From positions 1,612,001 through 1,676,000 of the forward strand of contig CBDDKZ010000005.1 in assembly GCA_965230415.1 (NCBI GenBank): 64,000 nt of DNA. The letters run 5' to 3'. This stretch comes from CBDDKZ01 sp965230415. Lineage in GTDB: Bacteria; Bacteroidota; Bacteroidia; Cytophagales; JAAEPT01. This document shows positions 28,559 through 37,953 of the stretch, in pieces (positions within the stretch are counted from its first letter, which is position 1; each line of letters opens with the position of its first letter). Under the pieces are notes generated by a model, which was not told the DNA's origin, ran no database searches, and worked only from the letters and a program-made list of their open reading frames with translations. A program made the translations under genes and the position numbers.

Positions 28559-29071
28559 TTACATAACCTTTATGAGATAAAGTATTATACCTATTGCTAT
28601 AAATATTGTTGTGCTAATAATGGCTCTTTTTCTAATTTTTTTGATTTTGCCTTTCAGGTTATCAATTTGAACATTTAATTCATTCATTTTAAAGATATCT
28701 TTAAGTGCATGTTCGAGTCGGGGTAACACATCTTTACCTTTTTGAACATAATCTACTGCACCTTCTCGCATGAGGTCAATGGCCAAATTGACATCACTTG
28801 CAGAAGTGAGTGTAACTACGGGAATATGAGATGCCGTTTTTTTCAACTTTTTCAACACTTTCAATCCATCGATATCATTTTTGTCGAGGTAGTAATCCAG
28901 TACTATTACCTCGGGGCCTTCTTTTAAACGCGAAAACAATTGTTCACTATTGGACATATACACAATTTCCAGTTCATCAGAATTCAGTCCGTTGCAAATA
29001 ATCCTACCAATTATTGGGTCGTCGTCGACCAAAAACACCAATCGTGGTTTATTATCCTTAGATTCGCTCAT
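28559..29071 (-). CDS. Receiver domain with C-terminal transmembrane anchor
   Basis: A 170-residue receiver-only protein. Acidic residues DDD (16-18), phospho-acceptor Asp59 (VIVLDYYLDK), Thr89 in the switch position and Lys111 (VDYVQKG). A heptad-like coiled segment (ELNVQIDNLKGKIKKIRKR) leads to one hydrophobic helix at about 150-168, after which the chain ends. It has the same design as 22624-23112 but only moderate sequence similarity. It lies between the HPt gene (10 bp upstream) and the NHL/CHU_C gene (adjacent). A membrane-tethered phosphate acceptor for the HPt protein is the simplest reading. Confidence 0.88.
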   Translation of the reverse strand: MSESKDNKPRLVFLVDDDPIIGRIICNGLNSDELEIVYMSNSEQLFSRLKEGPEVIVLDYYLDKNDIDGLKVLKKLKKTASHIPVVTLTSASDVNLAIDLMREGAVDYVQKGKDVLPRLEHALKDIFKMNELNVQIDNLKGKIKKIRKRAIISTTIFIAIGIILYLIKVM

Positions 29072-29081
29072 GTATCAGTTC

Positions 29082-29465
29082 TTAATTTTCTGATTCGACC
29101 ATAAGGCTGGCCTCCTTCTTTAAATCTTCGATTACCCGATTGGAAATGTTCAGTACGAGCTTCAAATATCTTTCTATCGATTCTTCTGAGAGTTGGCTCA
29201 TTTCTTCATCGAGAATTTGCAGAGGGATTTTTAAATCATCAATTCTAAAATTGGCGTATGAAGCACGTATCTTATGAGCTTCTCTTTGAATCTTAGCGAA
29301 ATTTTTCATTTCATAAGCCTCCTGAAGACTGGACAGTACTTGGGGTGTGGACTCTACAAAACTTAATATAAGCAGCTTCAAGTAAGGCTGTTTATTTTTT
29401 ATCAAACGATTAACAAAATCGAGGTTGTAGTATCTTTTATTTGGGTTAGATATGCTTAGTGTCAT
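29082..29465 (-). CDS. Histidine phosphotransfer (HPt) protein
   Basis: A 127-residue all-helical protein. The HPt signature is at EAHKIRASYANF, with His64 as the phosphorylated residue in the A-H-x-(L/I)-(K/R)-(G/A)-S pattern. It is located 12 bp after the sigma-54 activator stop and 10 bp before the receiver-TM gene. As a stand-alone HPt it should pass phosphate from a hybrid kinase to the local receivers. No hybrid kinase lies in the island; one is encoded at 3847-5616, but a link is not shown. Confidence 0.85.
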   Translation of the reverse strand: MTLSISNPNKRYYNLDFVNRLIKNKQPYLKLLILSFVESTPQVLSSLQEAYEMKNFAKIQREAHKIRASYANFRIDDLKIPLQILDEEMSQLSEESIERYLKLVLNISNRVIEDLKKEASLMVESEN

Positions 29466-29477
29466 TGCTTCAAAAGT

Positions 29478-30533
29478 TTAGCTGTTCCTAATAATTTTAT
29501 AAATGGTCGATTTACCAATTTGTAACTCCTCTGCGACCTGTGCTACATTATTGTCATATAGATCCAGGTAATACCTAATGATCTTATGATTATATTCTTT
29601 TAATGTCATTGATTTACGTATCATATTGTCAATTTGACTATGATCCGGCAACAAAGAAATGTCATTTTCTGTAATTTCTTTGCCTTCTGTCAATAAGACT
29701 GCCAAATCTACAATTGATTTCAATTCTCGTACGTTCCCCGGAAATCGATGCGACATCAATTTAGATTTTGCTTTCGCACTCAGTTCTTTACGTGGAACTT
29801 TATTATCTGTACAATATTTATCTATGAAATAATTAGCCAGTTGGATGAGGTCTGTTCCTCTTTCGCGCAAAGCCGGTAGTCTCAAGGGCAAACCTAATAT
29901 GCGATAATATAAGTCCTGTCTGAATCGTCCTTCCTCTACTTCCCGCTGTAAGTTTTTATGCGTAGCAGTGATAAGGCGAAAATTAACATTGATAACCTCA
30001 TTGCTACCAAGTCGGGAAATTTGATTTTCCTGAAGTACCCTCAATAATTTGGCCTGTACTTTTAAATCCATTTCCCCTATCTCGTCAAGGAACAAAGTGC
30101 CACCAGATGCCTCTTCAAATTTGCCTATTCTTCGCGCATTAGCACCTGTAAAAGCACCTTTCTCACTACCAAATAATTCACTTTCTACCAGATCTAAAGG
30201 CAGAGAAGCCATATTTAAAGCGACAAAATTTCCCCTTTTTCGCTTGGAATTATCGTGAATAAGCTGGGCTGCCAATTCCTTTCCCGTACCCGTTTCACCT
30301 GTCAATAGTACATTAATATTGCTTTCGGCTCCTTTGAAAATCAAGTCATGAACTTGCCGAATTTTTGCACTTTCGCCTATCATGCGACCGGCTATCGAAT
30401 TACTCACATTCCGCCTCACCAAACTATCCCTGCGTTTAGAAAGGTGCTGATTAATCGATGAATCAACTAGAAACCTTTCCATATGTTCCAAGTGATCCAT
30501 TTCTTCCAAAAACTGATAATTTACAAAACTCAT
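29478..30533 (-). CDS. Sigma-54-dependent transcriptional activator without receiver domain
   Basis: A 351-residue bEBP. A short N-terminal region (~1-48) has no sensory domain. The AAA+ core has Walker A GETGTGKE (79-86), the sigma-54 contact loop GAFTGA (126-131), Walker B GGTLFLDEIGE (144-154) and FRQDLYYRI. The C-terminal Fis-type HTH is at about 312-351 (VAQVAEELQIGKSTIYKII). It heads the minus-strand island and is followed by HPt and receiver genes, so control is probably by protein contact instead of direct phosphorylation. rpoN is in the window at 54711-56159. I found no convincing -24/-12 sequence in the divergent region upstream. Confidence 0.92.
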   Translation of the reverse strand: MSFVNYQFLEEMDHLEHMERFLVDSSINQHLSKRRDSLVRRNVSNSIAGRMIGESAKIRQVHDLIFKGAESNINVLLTGETGTGKELAAQLIHDNSKRKRGNFVALNMASLPLDLVESELFGSEKGAFTGANARRIGKFEEASGGTLFLDEIGEMDLKVQAKLLRVLQENQISRLGSNEVINVNFRLITATHKNLQREVEEGRFRQDLYYRILGLPLRLPALRERGTDLIQLANYFIDKYCTDNKVPRKELSAKAKSKLMSHRFPGNVRELKSIVDLAVLLTEGKEITENDISLLPDHSQIDNMIRKSMTLKEYNHKIIRYYLDLYDNNVAQVAEELQIGKSTIYKIIRNS

Positions 30534-30939
30534 TTTTCTTGCTGGTAACTATTAAAACTCAACTTGCTGTTAATTACTCATGTATAGCCGAATTGAACTT
30601 TCAAGTAAGCTCTTAAACCTTCAGACTAGAAAAACTAACGTGATTGTTAACTTTTTTGTTGATGATTTTTGCAAGGACTTTTAAAATATAAGTAGAACAC
30701 TTAGCTTAAAATAAGTACCTGACATAATATACTTAACAAGAATTATAAAAATACCTATTGATCCCTATTCCTGTTTTTAGATTTTATCAGCAAATCTGAC
30801 TTAAATTTCCAAAAATGCAACGCGCTGTTCAAAATCTGGACACTCATACTTAGGTCATGCCTGTTTTTGGCGCTTAAACACGCTTTTTGCTTTCGGCATG
30901 GTTTTTATGTTTTAATTAGAGAACATCAAGCAGCTCAAT
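30534..30939. promoter_or_regulatory. Divergent intergenic region between sigma-54 activator and giant secreted protein
   Basis: This 406-bp, AT-rich gap must hold promoters for both strands. Seen: a hairpin-capable AGATTT...AAATCT (30779-30797) and a spaced inverted repeat CATGCC (30856-30861) / GGCATG (30895-30900) that lies 40-84 bp ahead of the giant gene. There is no clean TAnnTTTG or sigma-54 -24/-12 pair. No small ORF looked coding. Confidence 0.45.
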
Positions 30940-33900
30940 ATGAATAGTATTATACGCACTTTATTATTTTTAATACTCTATACCTCCCTTTTGAGTATTA
31001 ATCTAAATGCACAACAGATAAGTTTATCATCACAGGTCACTAACGAAATTATCGTAAATGGTGCAGCTGGAGACATGACCATTGAAGTTGTAAACGGTTC
31101 AGCCTCTCCATTAACGAATGTTTCCTTTGCAATTAGCCTGGAAACAGGGATGACTTATGAAAGCGGAAGCGTACAAAATAATAGTGGTCATGCGGTCGCT
31201 GAGGTTAACGTTTCGAATAATCAAAATCTAACTTTTAGTGCTCAAAATGTTTCCGCTGGAGACACACTTAATTTTAAAATTGGCACTATTGCTTTGTGCG
31301 CTGCCATTGATGAGCAGTTGCAGGGAACTGTTTTCAGAAATAGTGTCACGCTGAACCATGATGCCGGAAGTGATAACGTGCAATCCAATGCCTTTAATAT
31401 TCTTTATGCCTCTTTAAGTATTCTTTCTACTACTCCAAAGAACCAAACGATCTCAAGCGGATCGTCCTATAACAGAACCATTCAAATCATTAATGGGGGC
31501 AACGGAAGAATAAATTCGTTCTACCTGGTAGATAATCATTCAAGTGAAATCAACATAGAAAGTGTAAATATCGGAGCATTAAATGCAACAAAAGACACCA
31601 TATTTTTCAACTCAGCCGATTTTACAGGTATAGGTAACAACGATGGTTATTTGGATCAAAATGAGTCTATTAATGTTACGGAGTCGGTAAGCGGAACAAG
31701 TTGTAGTGATGTCACCATAACCTCCTATCTAAGGGCAGGCTGGAAAGGTACTGACAATATTGAATGTCAATACCATGAATCCGTGTTTAATACTACTATT
31801 GACTACGAAGAGCCTCAAATAACCTTGGTTAATTCTGAATCTATGAGCTATTGTTTTGCTTCTACAGACCTCAATCAGCAATCTTTGACACTAACAAATA
31901 CCGGTGAAGGAAAGGCAGTTTCTGTGGTGGTTGATATATTCAAATCCAGTAATGGGTCTGATTACAATCAAGATTTATTGACCAAATTTGAGACCGGTAA
32001 TGTGACTTATACCCTAAATGGAGGTGCCGCTCAATCAATTGCTGCCACGAATATATTGTCTACCAGAAACGATGGAGATTATGCTTGTCTGGGTTCAAAC
32101 CCCAAAGGTGGATTTACAGTTACCTTTGCTGAAATTGATGAAAACGATGAAGTAATCATCTATTGGGATGCGACCTATTGTCCATTAGCAAGTTGTAGTT
32201 CTCCGGATGTGGGTGGTTGGGCTGCCGACGTTAATTATTCAGATGTATGTTCTGGAAACAGCTATAATGCCGGCACAACCGGACAATCTACTTATAACAG
32301 TTCTATGGCTTTATTTTCAGAGTCTCAGCCAGATATACAAGATGGTGCTACCCTACCTTTTACGTATACCATATCGAGTTACTCCAACGACTTTGATGAA
32401 GACGAACCTGCTTATTTGCTGGTACATTTTAACCTGGAGGCGGGACTGCAAACAGCTAGTGATGCGATAAGCTGGACATCCTCAACTACTACCTGGTCCC
32501 CGTATTCGGTTATTTACGATGCCGGTACCCGAAATTTGTACGCAAAATTCGCACTTCCTGCTCCTTTTGAAATTCCAAAATCAGAAATTGTGCTCGATAT
32601 AACTGGTAATTGTTCTGGTGTGAGTTCGGGAAATAAGGATATAGTGCTAAACATTGATTATATACCCGACTCTACATGCACAACACCAGCAACCATGCCT
32701 TTGATTTGTGATTTCAGTAATAGCACCTACCTCATTTGTCCGTTAAATTGTTCAGAAGGATTGGAATCGGTCTTGTTCAACCTTCAGCGCAGCAGTTTTG
32801 GTTTAGCCGATAATGACGACGACGGAGTGGCCGATGGCTCTGGTAGCCTTGATTTTTCAAAAATTAAATTGAATCGACTCATGGTTGGTGATACTTTACA
32901 AAGCACATTCAAAGGTCTAGTAAATACAAGTGTATCTAATAGTACCTGGCAATATGCTCAAATTGAAACAACTATTCCACAAGGGGCCAATTTCAGTGCT
33001 ATTGATGCCACGCTCGAGGTATATGATCAATCAGCGGGAAGTAACATTAGTTGTTCAGGTATAAGTCCTGTGATAAGTGGTACAGGTACGGTTCAATTTG
33101 CCTATGACCTGAGTCCTGCTGCACTTCAGTCGACATGCCCAGCTTTTACCGGTATTACTTATGCTCAGGATGATTCGCTACTATTCACTGCGACCTATGA
33201 ACTTAGTGGAAATATTGGTCCGGCTGTTACAGAGGTTACCGTAGACAATGATTTTTATGTGACAAATGTTGCTGCTCCTTCTGCAGGCGATAAATATGCC
33301 TGTGGCATTCAATTTGAAAATATTACATTAATAGGATATGAATTTAAAGTGGACAGGCAAAATAATGTAACTGTGAATAGTTGCACCAAAAACATCCAAC
33401 AATCTTTTTATTTCGGCGTCGGCGACTGCTGTTCGAATTATGGTGGTGGGAATCTTTTTCCTTTCGAGTACCGCCACTGGTCTATTGCCAATGAGATTAA
33501 AACCGTCATTCCGGCAGGTTATACGTTCGTCGAATCATGGATCAGGCAATTTCGTACAGCGGGTACCAATAGTACTTCTACACAAACCATCTATTTCAAT
33601 CCCATCAAAATTGGAGACACTTTATATTTTAACGTCGACTCTTTGTATGAAGACAACGGTGGTAGCCTCAAACACAGCGACGACGGCTACTCTGGTACCA
33701 TGTATGTAAAAGTGGCTCCATCTTGCGATGTCACTTCAGATGTTTGGTTAGACATGCCCTGGTATATCAATTTTACAAAAACAAGTTGGCTTGACGGTGG
33801 AAATACTTCTTTTTATCACATCGACGACGATCGCCTGAAATTTTCACCCACTAATCTGGTTCTAACTGCCGATAACCCGGTGGAAGATGGTATTGCAAGA

Positions 33901-36900
33901 ACCGTAGAGTGGCATGTAAACATACGCAATAATACTTCAAAAACAAACGCCTCCAACTCGTGGCTACACCTCGTTTCTCCCGATGGTGATGTCGTAATTA
34001 AAGCGGTAATCGAGGAAAGCTCCGGAGACACCATCGTCGCAGATGGAGATATCTATCGCCTGGGTACAATCAACAAAAACACCACCAATAGTTATATAGT
34101 TTCTGCTTATTACCATGCTTGTACGCCTGAAAACCTGATCGTTTATGCCGGTTATGAGTGTGATGGCTATCCTGCTAATTATGCTGATTTCACCTGTCCG
34201 CATTCCAACATGACACTACAGGTAATACCCAAACCTGCTCAAACTCAGGTTCAGCTTGCCGGAAATACTTACCTCGATGATTGTAACAACGAAATAGAAG
34301 TAGAAGTGAAAGTACAAAGTGTGCAGTTGGCCCACACCGACTCTATCAAAATAAACATGCAAGTACCTGCAAGCGGGTCAATAAGCAACTCTGCTTCCAG
34401 CTCTGAACTTAAATATCCCGACAATCAATCCTATACAATTATTGCTGACCCATCTTTTGCCAACAATACCTACCACTATGACGTTATGAACCTGAACAAT
34501 GATTTATTTGATGATGGCCTGCCAGGTGTTTACCAAACAGATAAAAATACCTTATTTCTAAAAACACGGCTTAAGTTAGAATCAAATTACAAATCGGGAG
34601 ATTATGTCCATTTTAACGTAAAAAGTAAAAATGTATGTGGAGATGACCTTCCTGCCATTAACCTGGCATTCGACCCTTCGTTTTCTTTTTCAAAAGTTGC
34701 CGTACCGGGTATCACAGGTAACGAAAACAACTGGAGCGTAAGCTGGGGTGATTATAATAGCGATGGTTACGACGATATTTTCATTACCAATTATGATGTA
34801 AATATGCCAAACACACTCTACGAAAATAATACCGACGGAACCTTTACAAAAGTAACAACAGGCGCCATTGTTACGGATTTGGCTTCTTCGCTGGCTTCTT
34901 CCTGGGGCGATTATGATAATGATGGCGACCTCGATCTATTCGTTGCGAATAATAAAGGAACCAGCAATTTCCTTTACAAGAATAATGGCGACGAGACATT
35001 TGATAAAATCACTACCGGGCACATCGTTAACTACGACGGTTATTGCCATGGTGCCACATGGGGTGATTTCAATAATGACGGTTACCTGGATTTATTTGTA
35101 GCAGATTTTATGCCCACCAAATTTAATCTCCTGTACAAGAACAATGGAGATGGTACATTCACTTTACTTGAAGAAACGCCCGTCTCCACAGATGCTAACT
35201 ATTCGATAGGAGCATCATGGGCAGACTACGACAACGATGGCGATGCCGATTTGTTTGTTCCTAATGTTAACGATTATGATTACCTCTACCAAAATAGCGG
35301 TAACGGCAAATTCGTAAAAGTAACTAATGCCGTAACAGCCGAGCAAAAGAACTCTGTTGGTAGCAGTTGGGGTGACTACGACAACGACGGTGACCTGGAC
35401 CTGTTTGTGGCTCATGCCGGCAATCAGGACAACGATCTTTTCCAAAATAACGGCGACGGCAGCTTCACTAAAATTACTTCTGGCGTAGTTGTGAGCGATA
35501 GGGGAAACTCTCATGGTAGTGCCTGGGGCGACTACGACAATGATGGTGATCTTGACTTGTTTGTAACTAACGACAGAAACGAAGTTAACTTCTTTTATGC
35601 CAACAATGGTGACGGCACGTTCACCAAACTTAATACGGCTCTGGACGAAGATATGTACAATAGTTTCGGTACGGCGTGGTCAGATTTTGACAGAGATGGT
35701 GATCTCGATTTGTTTGTGGTTAACCACAGTAACCAGGCCAATCACCTTTACACAAACAGCAAAGGAAAATGCAGTGCATATACCTGTGTGGAGCTAGTAG
35801 GTAATCAATCTAACAAAACAGGAATAGGGGCCCGTATAAGCGTGACTGCTACAATTAATGGCCAGTCGGTAACCCAAATTCGTGATATTTCCGCTCAAAC
35901 CGGAGGTGGGTCCGGATCACAAAATACGATTTTGTCTCATTTTGGCCTCGGCGACGCCACCAATATTGATGAAATAAAGGTAAAATGGCCAAGTGGTGTT
36001 GTTCAGACACTCACCAATCGTGCACCGAACTCATGTTATACCATTGAGGAAAATAACGGGTCCTTAGTTTGTGGTACTGTCTACTACGACACAGATGGAG
36101 ACTGTGTAAAAGATGCCGGTGAAAGCCTACTACCCAATCAACAAATAAAAATCACACCGGGCCCACAATACACCTATACCAATGAAAATGGGCAATTCAG
36201 CACTTATTTGTCGGATGGTAATTATACCCTCGAAATTATTGATGGCAGCGTATGGTCGGGCAACTGTGGAGCACAAGACAGCAAACAGGTCAATGTAAGC
36301 GGTGGGGGGGCAAACAGCTACTGCGGTTTAGATTTTGGCATGCAACCGAGCTGTTCAGACCCAGACATTCAGGTTCAAATTCATACTTCGCTACTGAGAC
36401 GGGGTTTTGAAAATGAATACATTGTAAATGTTACCAATCAGGGAGGAACAGTGGCCAATGCGGTGGATTTAAGCATTACATTTCCATCCAATATTCATGT
36501 AGACAGTACTTCACTGGCTTATGAGAACGTAGTTGGCAATAGCTATAACTGGCACTTTGCATCCATCAATATCGGTGAATGGGTGAGTTTCAATATCATC
36601 GATTCGGTAGACCTCGGCGTGAGCATTGGCGATACATTGGAAGTAACAGCAACATTGAACTATGCACAGAACGACTGCGACACTACTAATAATAGCATTG
36701 TAGACAGAAATGCGGTAATGGGTGCCGTAGACCCTAATGACAAGCAGGTGTGGCCATTTTCAGAAGACAACAATAAAGTATCGGTAAAAGATGGTCTTAC
36801 CTATAAAATCCGCTTTCAAAATGTAGGTAGTTATATGGCCTCGACAGTAGTGGTCATTGATACACTTTCTGAATACCTGGATCCGTTGAGCATTGAAAAT

Positions 36901-37410
36901 ATGTTTAGTTCACACAATTATTCGATGGAGCAAATAAATGGTCACATTCTAAAATGGACCTTTAACAACATCAACCTGCCTACGGAAACAGACAACGAAC
37001 CTGGTAGTCATGGCTTTGTGCAATTTACGGTACATCCGATAGAAGATTTTGAAAATGGCACCGAAATAGACAATGTCGCTTACATTAAATTTGATTACGA
37101 AGCCGTTATTTCCACTAATTATGTAAATAGCAAAATAGCACAACCGCAACAATATGAGTTACTGGATCCAAAAATTGACATATATCCCAACCCTTCACAA
37201 GATTATATCAATCTCGCTCTTTTCAATGATGAAGAACACACCATAACAAAAGTGGATATTCTAGATGCCAATGGCCGTCTTATTGAAACAATTATTGCAG
37301 ATACCAAGTCACTCAGTCTGAACATAACGGCACTCGAATCCGGAATTTATATTTTCCGAATCACCGATAATTACAATAGGCAATTTCAGAAACGAGTCGC
37401 CCGATTCTAG
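30940..37410 (+). CDS. Giant T9SS-exported FG-GAP/VCBS and ASPIC-UnbV surface protein
   Basis: A 2156-residue protein. Signal peptide 1-24 (SLLSINLNAQ). Residues ~25-1260 are Cys-containing, Ig/DUF11-like repeats on unequal/degenerate sequence. Seven FG-GAP/VCBS repeats follow at about 1265-1612, each with a Ca2+-loop W-G-D-Y-D-N-D-G-D-x-D-L-F-V, so an integrin-like propeller is expected. An ASPIC/UnbV-type domain follows (~1615-1705; TGIGARISV; GSQNTILSHFGLG; VKWPSGVVQTL). SdrD-B-like and DUF11 domains come next. The C-terminus is a T9SS type A sorting domain (IDIYPNPSQDYINL; ESGIYIFRI). It is likely an adhesin or matrix component. The divergent sigma-54 activator and surface-glycan island suggest shared control. 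Confidence 0.93.
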   Translation: MNSIIRTLLFLILYTSLLSINLNAQQISLSSQVTNEIIVNGAAGDMTIEVVNGSASPLTNVSFAISLETGMTYESGSVQNNSGHAVAEVNVSNNQNLTFSAQNVSAGDTLNFKIGTIALCAAIDEQLQGTVFRNSVTLNHDAGSDNVQSNAFNILYASLSILSTTPKNQTISSGSSYNRTIQIINGGNGRINSFYLVDNHSSEINIESVNIGALNATKDTIFFNSADFTGIGNNDGYLDQNESINVTESVSGTSCSDVTITSYLRAGWKGTDNIECQYHESVFNTTIDYEEPQITLVNSESMSYCFASTDLNQQSLTLTNTGEGKAVSVVVDIFKSSNGSDYNQDLLTKFETGNVTYTLNGGAAQSIAATNILSTRNDGDYACLGSNPKGGFTVTFAEIDENDEVIIYWDATYCPLASCSSPDVGGWAADVNYSDVCSGNSYNAGTTGQSTYNSSMALFSESQPDIQDGATLPFTYTISSYSNDFDEDEPAYLLVHFNLEAGLQTASDAISWTSSTTTWSPYSVIYDAGTRNLYAKFALPAPFEIPKSEIVLDITGNCSGVSSGNKDIVLNIDYIPDSTCTTPATMPLICDFSNSTYLICPLNCSEGLESVLFNLQRSSFGLADNDDDGVADGSGSLDFSKIKLNRLMVGDTLQSTFKGLVNTSVSNSTWQYAQIETTIPQGANFSAIDATLEVYDQSAGSNISCSGISPVISGTGTVQFAYDLSPAALQSTCPAFTGITYAQDDSLLFTATYELSGNIGPAVTEVTVDNDFYVTNVAAPSAGDKYACGIQFENITLIGYEFKVDRQNNVTVNSCTKNIQQSFYFGVGDCCSNYGGGNLFPFEYRHWSIANEIKTVIPAGYTFVESWIRQFRTAGTNSTSTQTIYFNPIKIGDTLYFNVDSLYEDNGGSLKHSDDGYSGTMYVKVAPSCDVTSDVWLDMPWYINFTKTSWLDGGNTSFYHIDDDRLKFSPTNLVLTADNPVEDGIARTVEWHVNIRNNTSKTNASNSWLHLVSPDGDVVIKAVIEESSGDTIVADGDIYRLGTINKNTTNSYIVSAYYHACTPENLIVYAGYECDGYPANYADFTCPHSNMTLQVIPKPAQTQVQLAGNTYLDDCNNEIEVEVKVQSVQLAHTDSIKINMQVPASGSISNSASSSELKYPDNQSYTIIADPSFANNTYHYDVMNLNNDLFDDGLPGVYQTDKNTLFLKTRLKLESNYKSGDYVHFNVKSKNVCGDDLPAINLAFDPSFSFSKVAVPGITGNENNWSVSWGDYNSDGYDDIFITNYDVNMPNTLYENNTDGTFTKVTTGAIVTDLASSLASSWGDYDNDGDLDLFVANNKGTSNFLYKNNGDETFDKITTGHIVNYDGYCHGATWGDFNNDGYLDLFVADFMPTKFNLLYKNNGDGTFTLLEETPVSTDANYSIGASWADYDNDGDADLFVPNVNDYDYLYQNSGNGKFVKVTNAVTAEQKNSVGSSWGDYDNDGDLDLFVAHAGNQDNDLFQNNGDGSFTKITSGVVVSDRGNSHGSAWGDYDNDGDLDLFVTNDRNEVNFFYANNGDGTFTKLNTALDEDMYNSFGTAWSDFDRDGDLDLFVVNHSNQANHLYTNSKGKCSAYTCVELVGNQSNKTGIGARISVTATINGQSVTQIRDISAQTGGGSGSQNTILSHFGLGDATNIDEIKVKWPSGVVQTLTNRAPNSCYTIEENNGSLVCGTVYYDTDGDCVKDAGESLLPNQQIKITPGPQYTYTNENGQFSTYLSDGNYTLEIIDGSVWSGNCGAQDSKQVNVSGGGANSYCGLDFGMQPSCSDPDIQVQIHTSLLRRGFENEYIVNVTNQGGTVANAVDLSITFPSNIHVDSTSLAYENVVGNSYNWHFASINIGEWVSFNIIDSVDLGVSIGDTLEVTATLNYAQNDCDTTNNSIVDRNAVMGAVDPNDKQVWPFSEDNNKVSVKDGLTYKIRFQNVGSYMASTVVVIDTLSEYLDPLSIENMFSSHNYSMEQINGHILKWTFNNINLPTETDNEPGSHGFVQFTVHPIEDFENGTEIDNVAYIKFDYEAVISTNYVNSKIAQPQQYELLDPKIDIYPNPSQDYINLALFNDEEHTITKVDILDANGRLIETIIADTKSLSLNITALESGIYIFRITDNYNRQFQKRVARF

Positions 37411-37419
37411 CAGCACTAC

Positions 37420-37447
37420 GAAGACGATAGCCCGGCTTATCGTCTTC
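37420..37447. terminator. Bidirectional terminator hairpin
   Basis: GAAGACGATA pairs with TATCGTCTTC (10 bp) around an 8-nt GC-rich loop, between two convergent stop codons. The right arm ends at the SRPBCC stop codon. Confidence 0.75.
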
Positions 37448-37879
37448 CTATTTCACATACGTTTCACTTCCAAAAGCCTGTCCTACACCTGTCTGACAGA
37501 GCTGACGCAAACTTTGAAGATACCTTGCCCAGGTAAAATTACACAGGGCATAAAAATCGTTCTGATGTTCCCAGCCACTATGTGTAAACCTTACCCGCGT
37601 TTTACCATCGTTCTGGTCTAACTCAAAACGCAATACATGGCCCATCCAGTCGTCATGTTCCACACATTCCCAGGTCAGGGAACTGCTTGTTTGATCGATT
37701 ACTTTCATTCCCGGTCCTTGAAACTCACCAAATTTAAATCGAACGATGCCGTCAATTTTAGTATCACCCTCCACTTGCACGGTCCACCAGTTAGACAAAC
37801 CTTCTATGGTACATAGCGCTTCCAATACTTTATCCTGCGGTGCCGCTATATGATAAATATGTTTAATACAGAAATTCAT
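37448..37879 (-). CDS. SRPBCC/AHSA1-like (START-fold) protein
   Basis: A 143-residue protein from the ATG at 37879 (MNFCIKHIYHIAAPQDKVLE). The longer frame to 37927 adds an unconvincing leader. The family pattern is visible: a first strand with I-x-A-P-x-x-x-V, W-W at SNWWTVQVEGDT, then FKFGEFQGPGMKV and a terminal helix with W (FTWARYLQSLRQL). Such proteins bind small hydrophobic ligands or act as Hsp90 co-chaperone-like units. It is divergent from the pseudouridine synthase, 74 bp away, and convergent with the giant gene. Confidence 0.85.
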   Translation of the reverse strand: MNFCIKHIYHIAAPQDKVLEALCTIEGLSNWWTVQVEGDTKIDGIVRFKFGEFQGPGMKVIDQTSSSLTWECVEHDDWMGHVLRFELDQNDGKTRVRFTHSGWEHQNDFYALCNFTWARYLQSLRQLCQTGVGQAFGSETYVK

Positions 37880-37953
37880 AGTTTTTGATATATGACGCAA
37901 GCAACAACTAAAAATGGACAAGATCATTATTTATTTGTTAAATTTACAAAATT

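Noticed and set aside
30868..30890. TGGCGC followed by CGC/TTGC as a possible sigma-54 promoter
   Set aside because: The GG to GC distance is 11 or 18 nt, where sigma-54 sites need 10.
35215..35514. 99-codon reverse-strand ORF inside the giant gene
   Set aside because: A shadow frame of the Asp/Gly/Asn-rich repeats with no coding character.
34735..35775. DNA repeats as a possible tandem array
   Set aside because: Periodicity comes from FG-GAP protein repeats, at the codon level, not from DNA tandem duplication.
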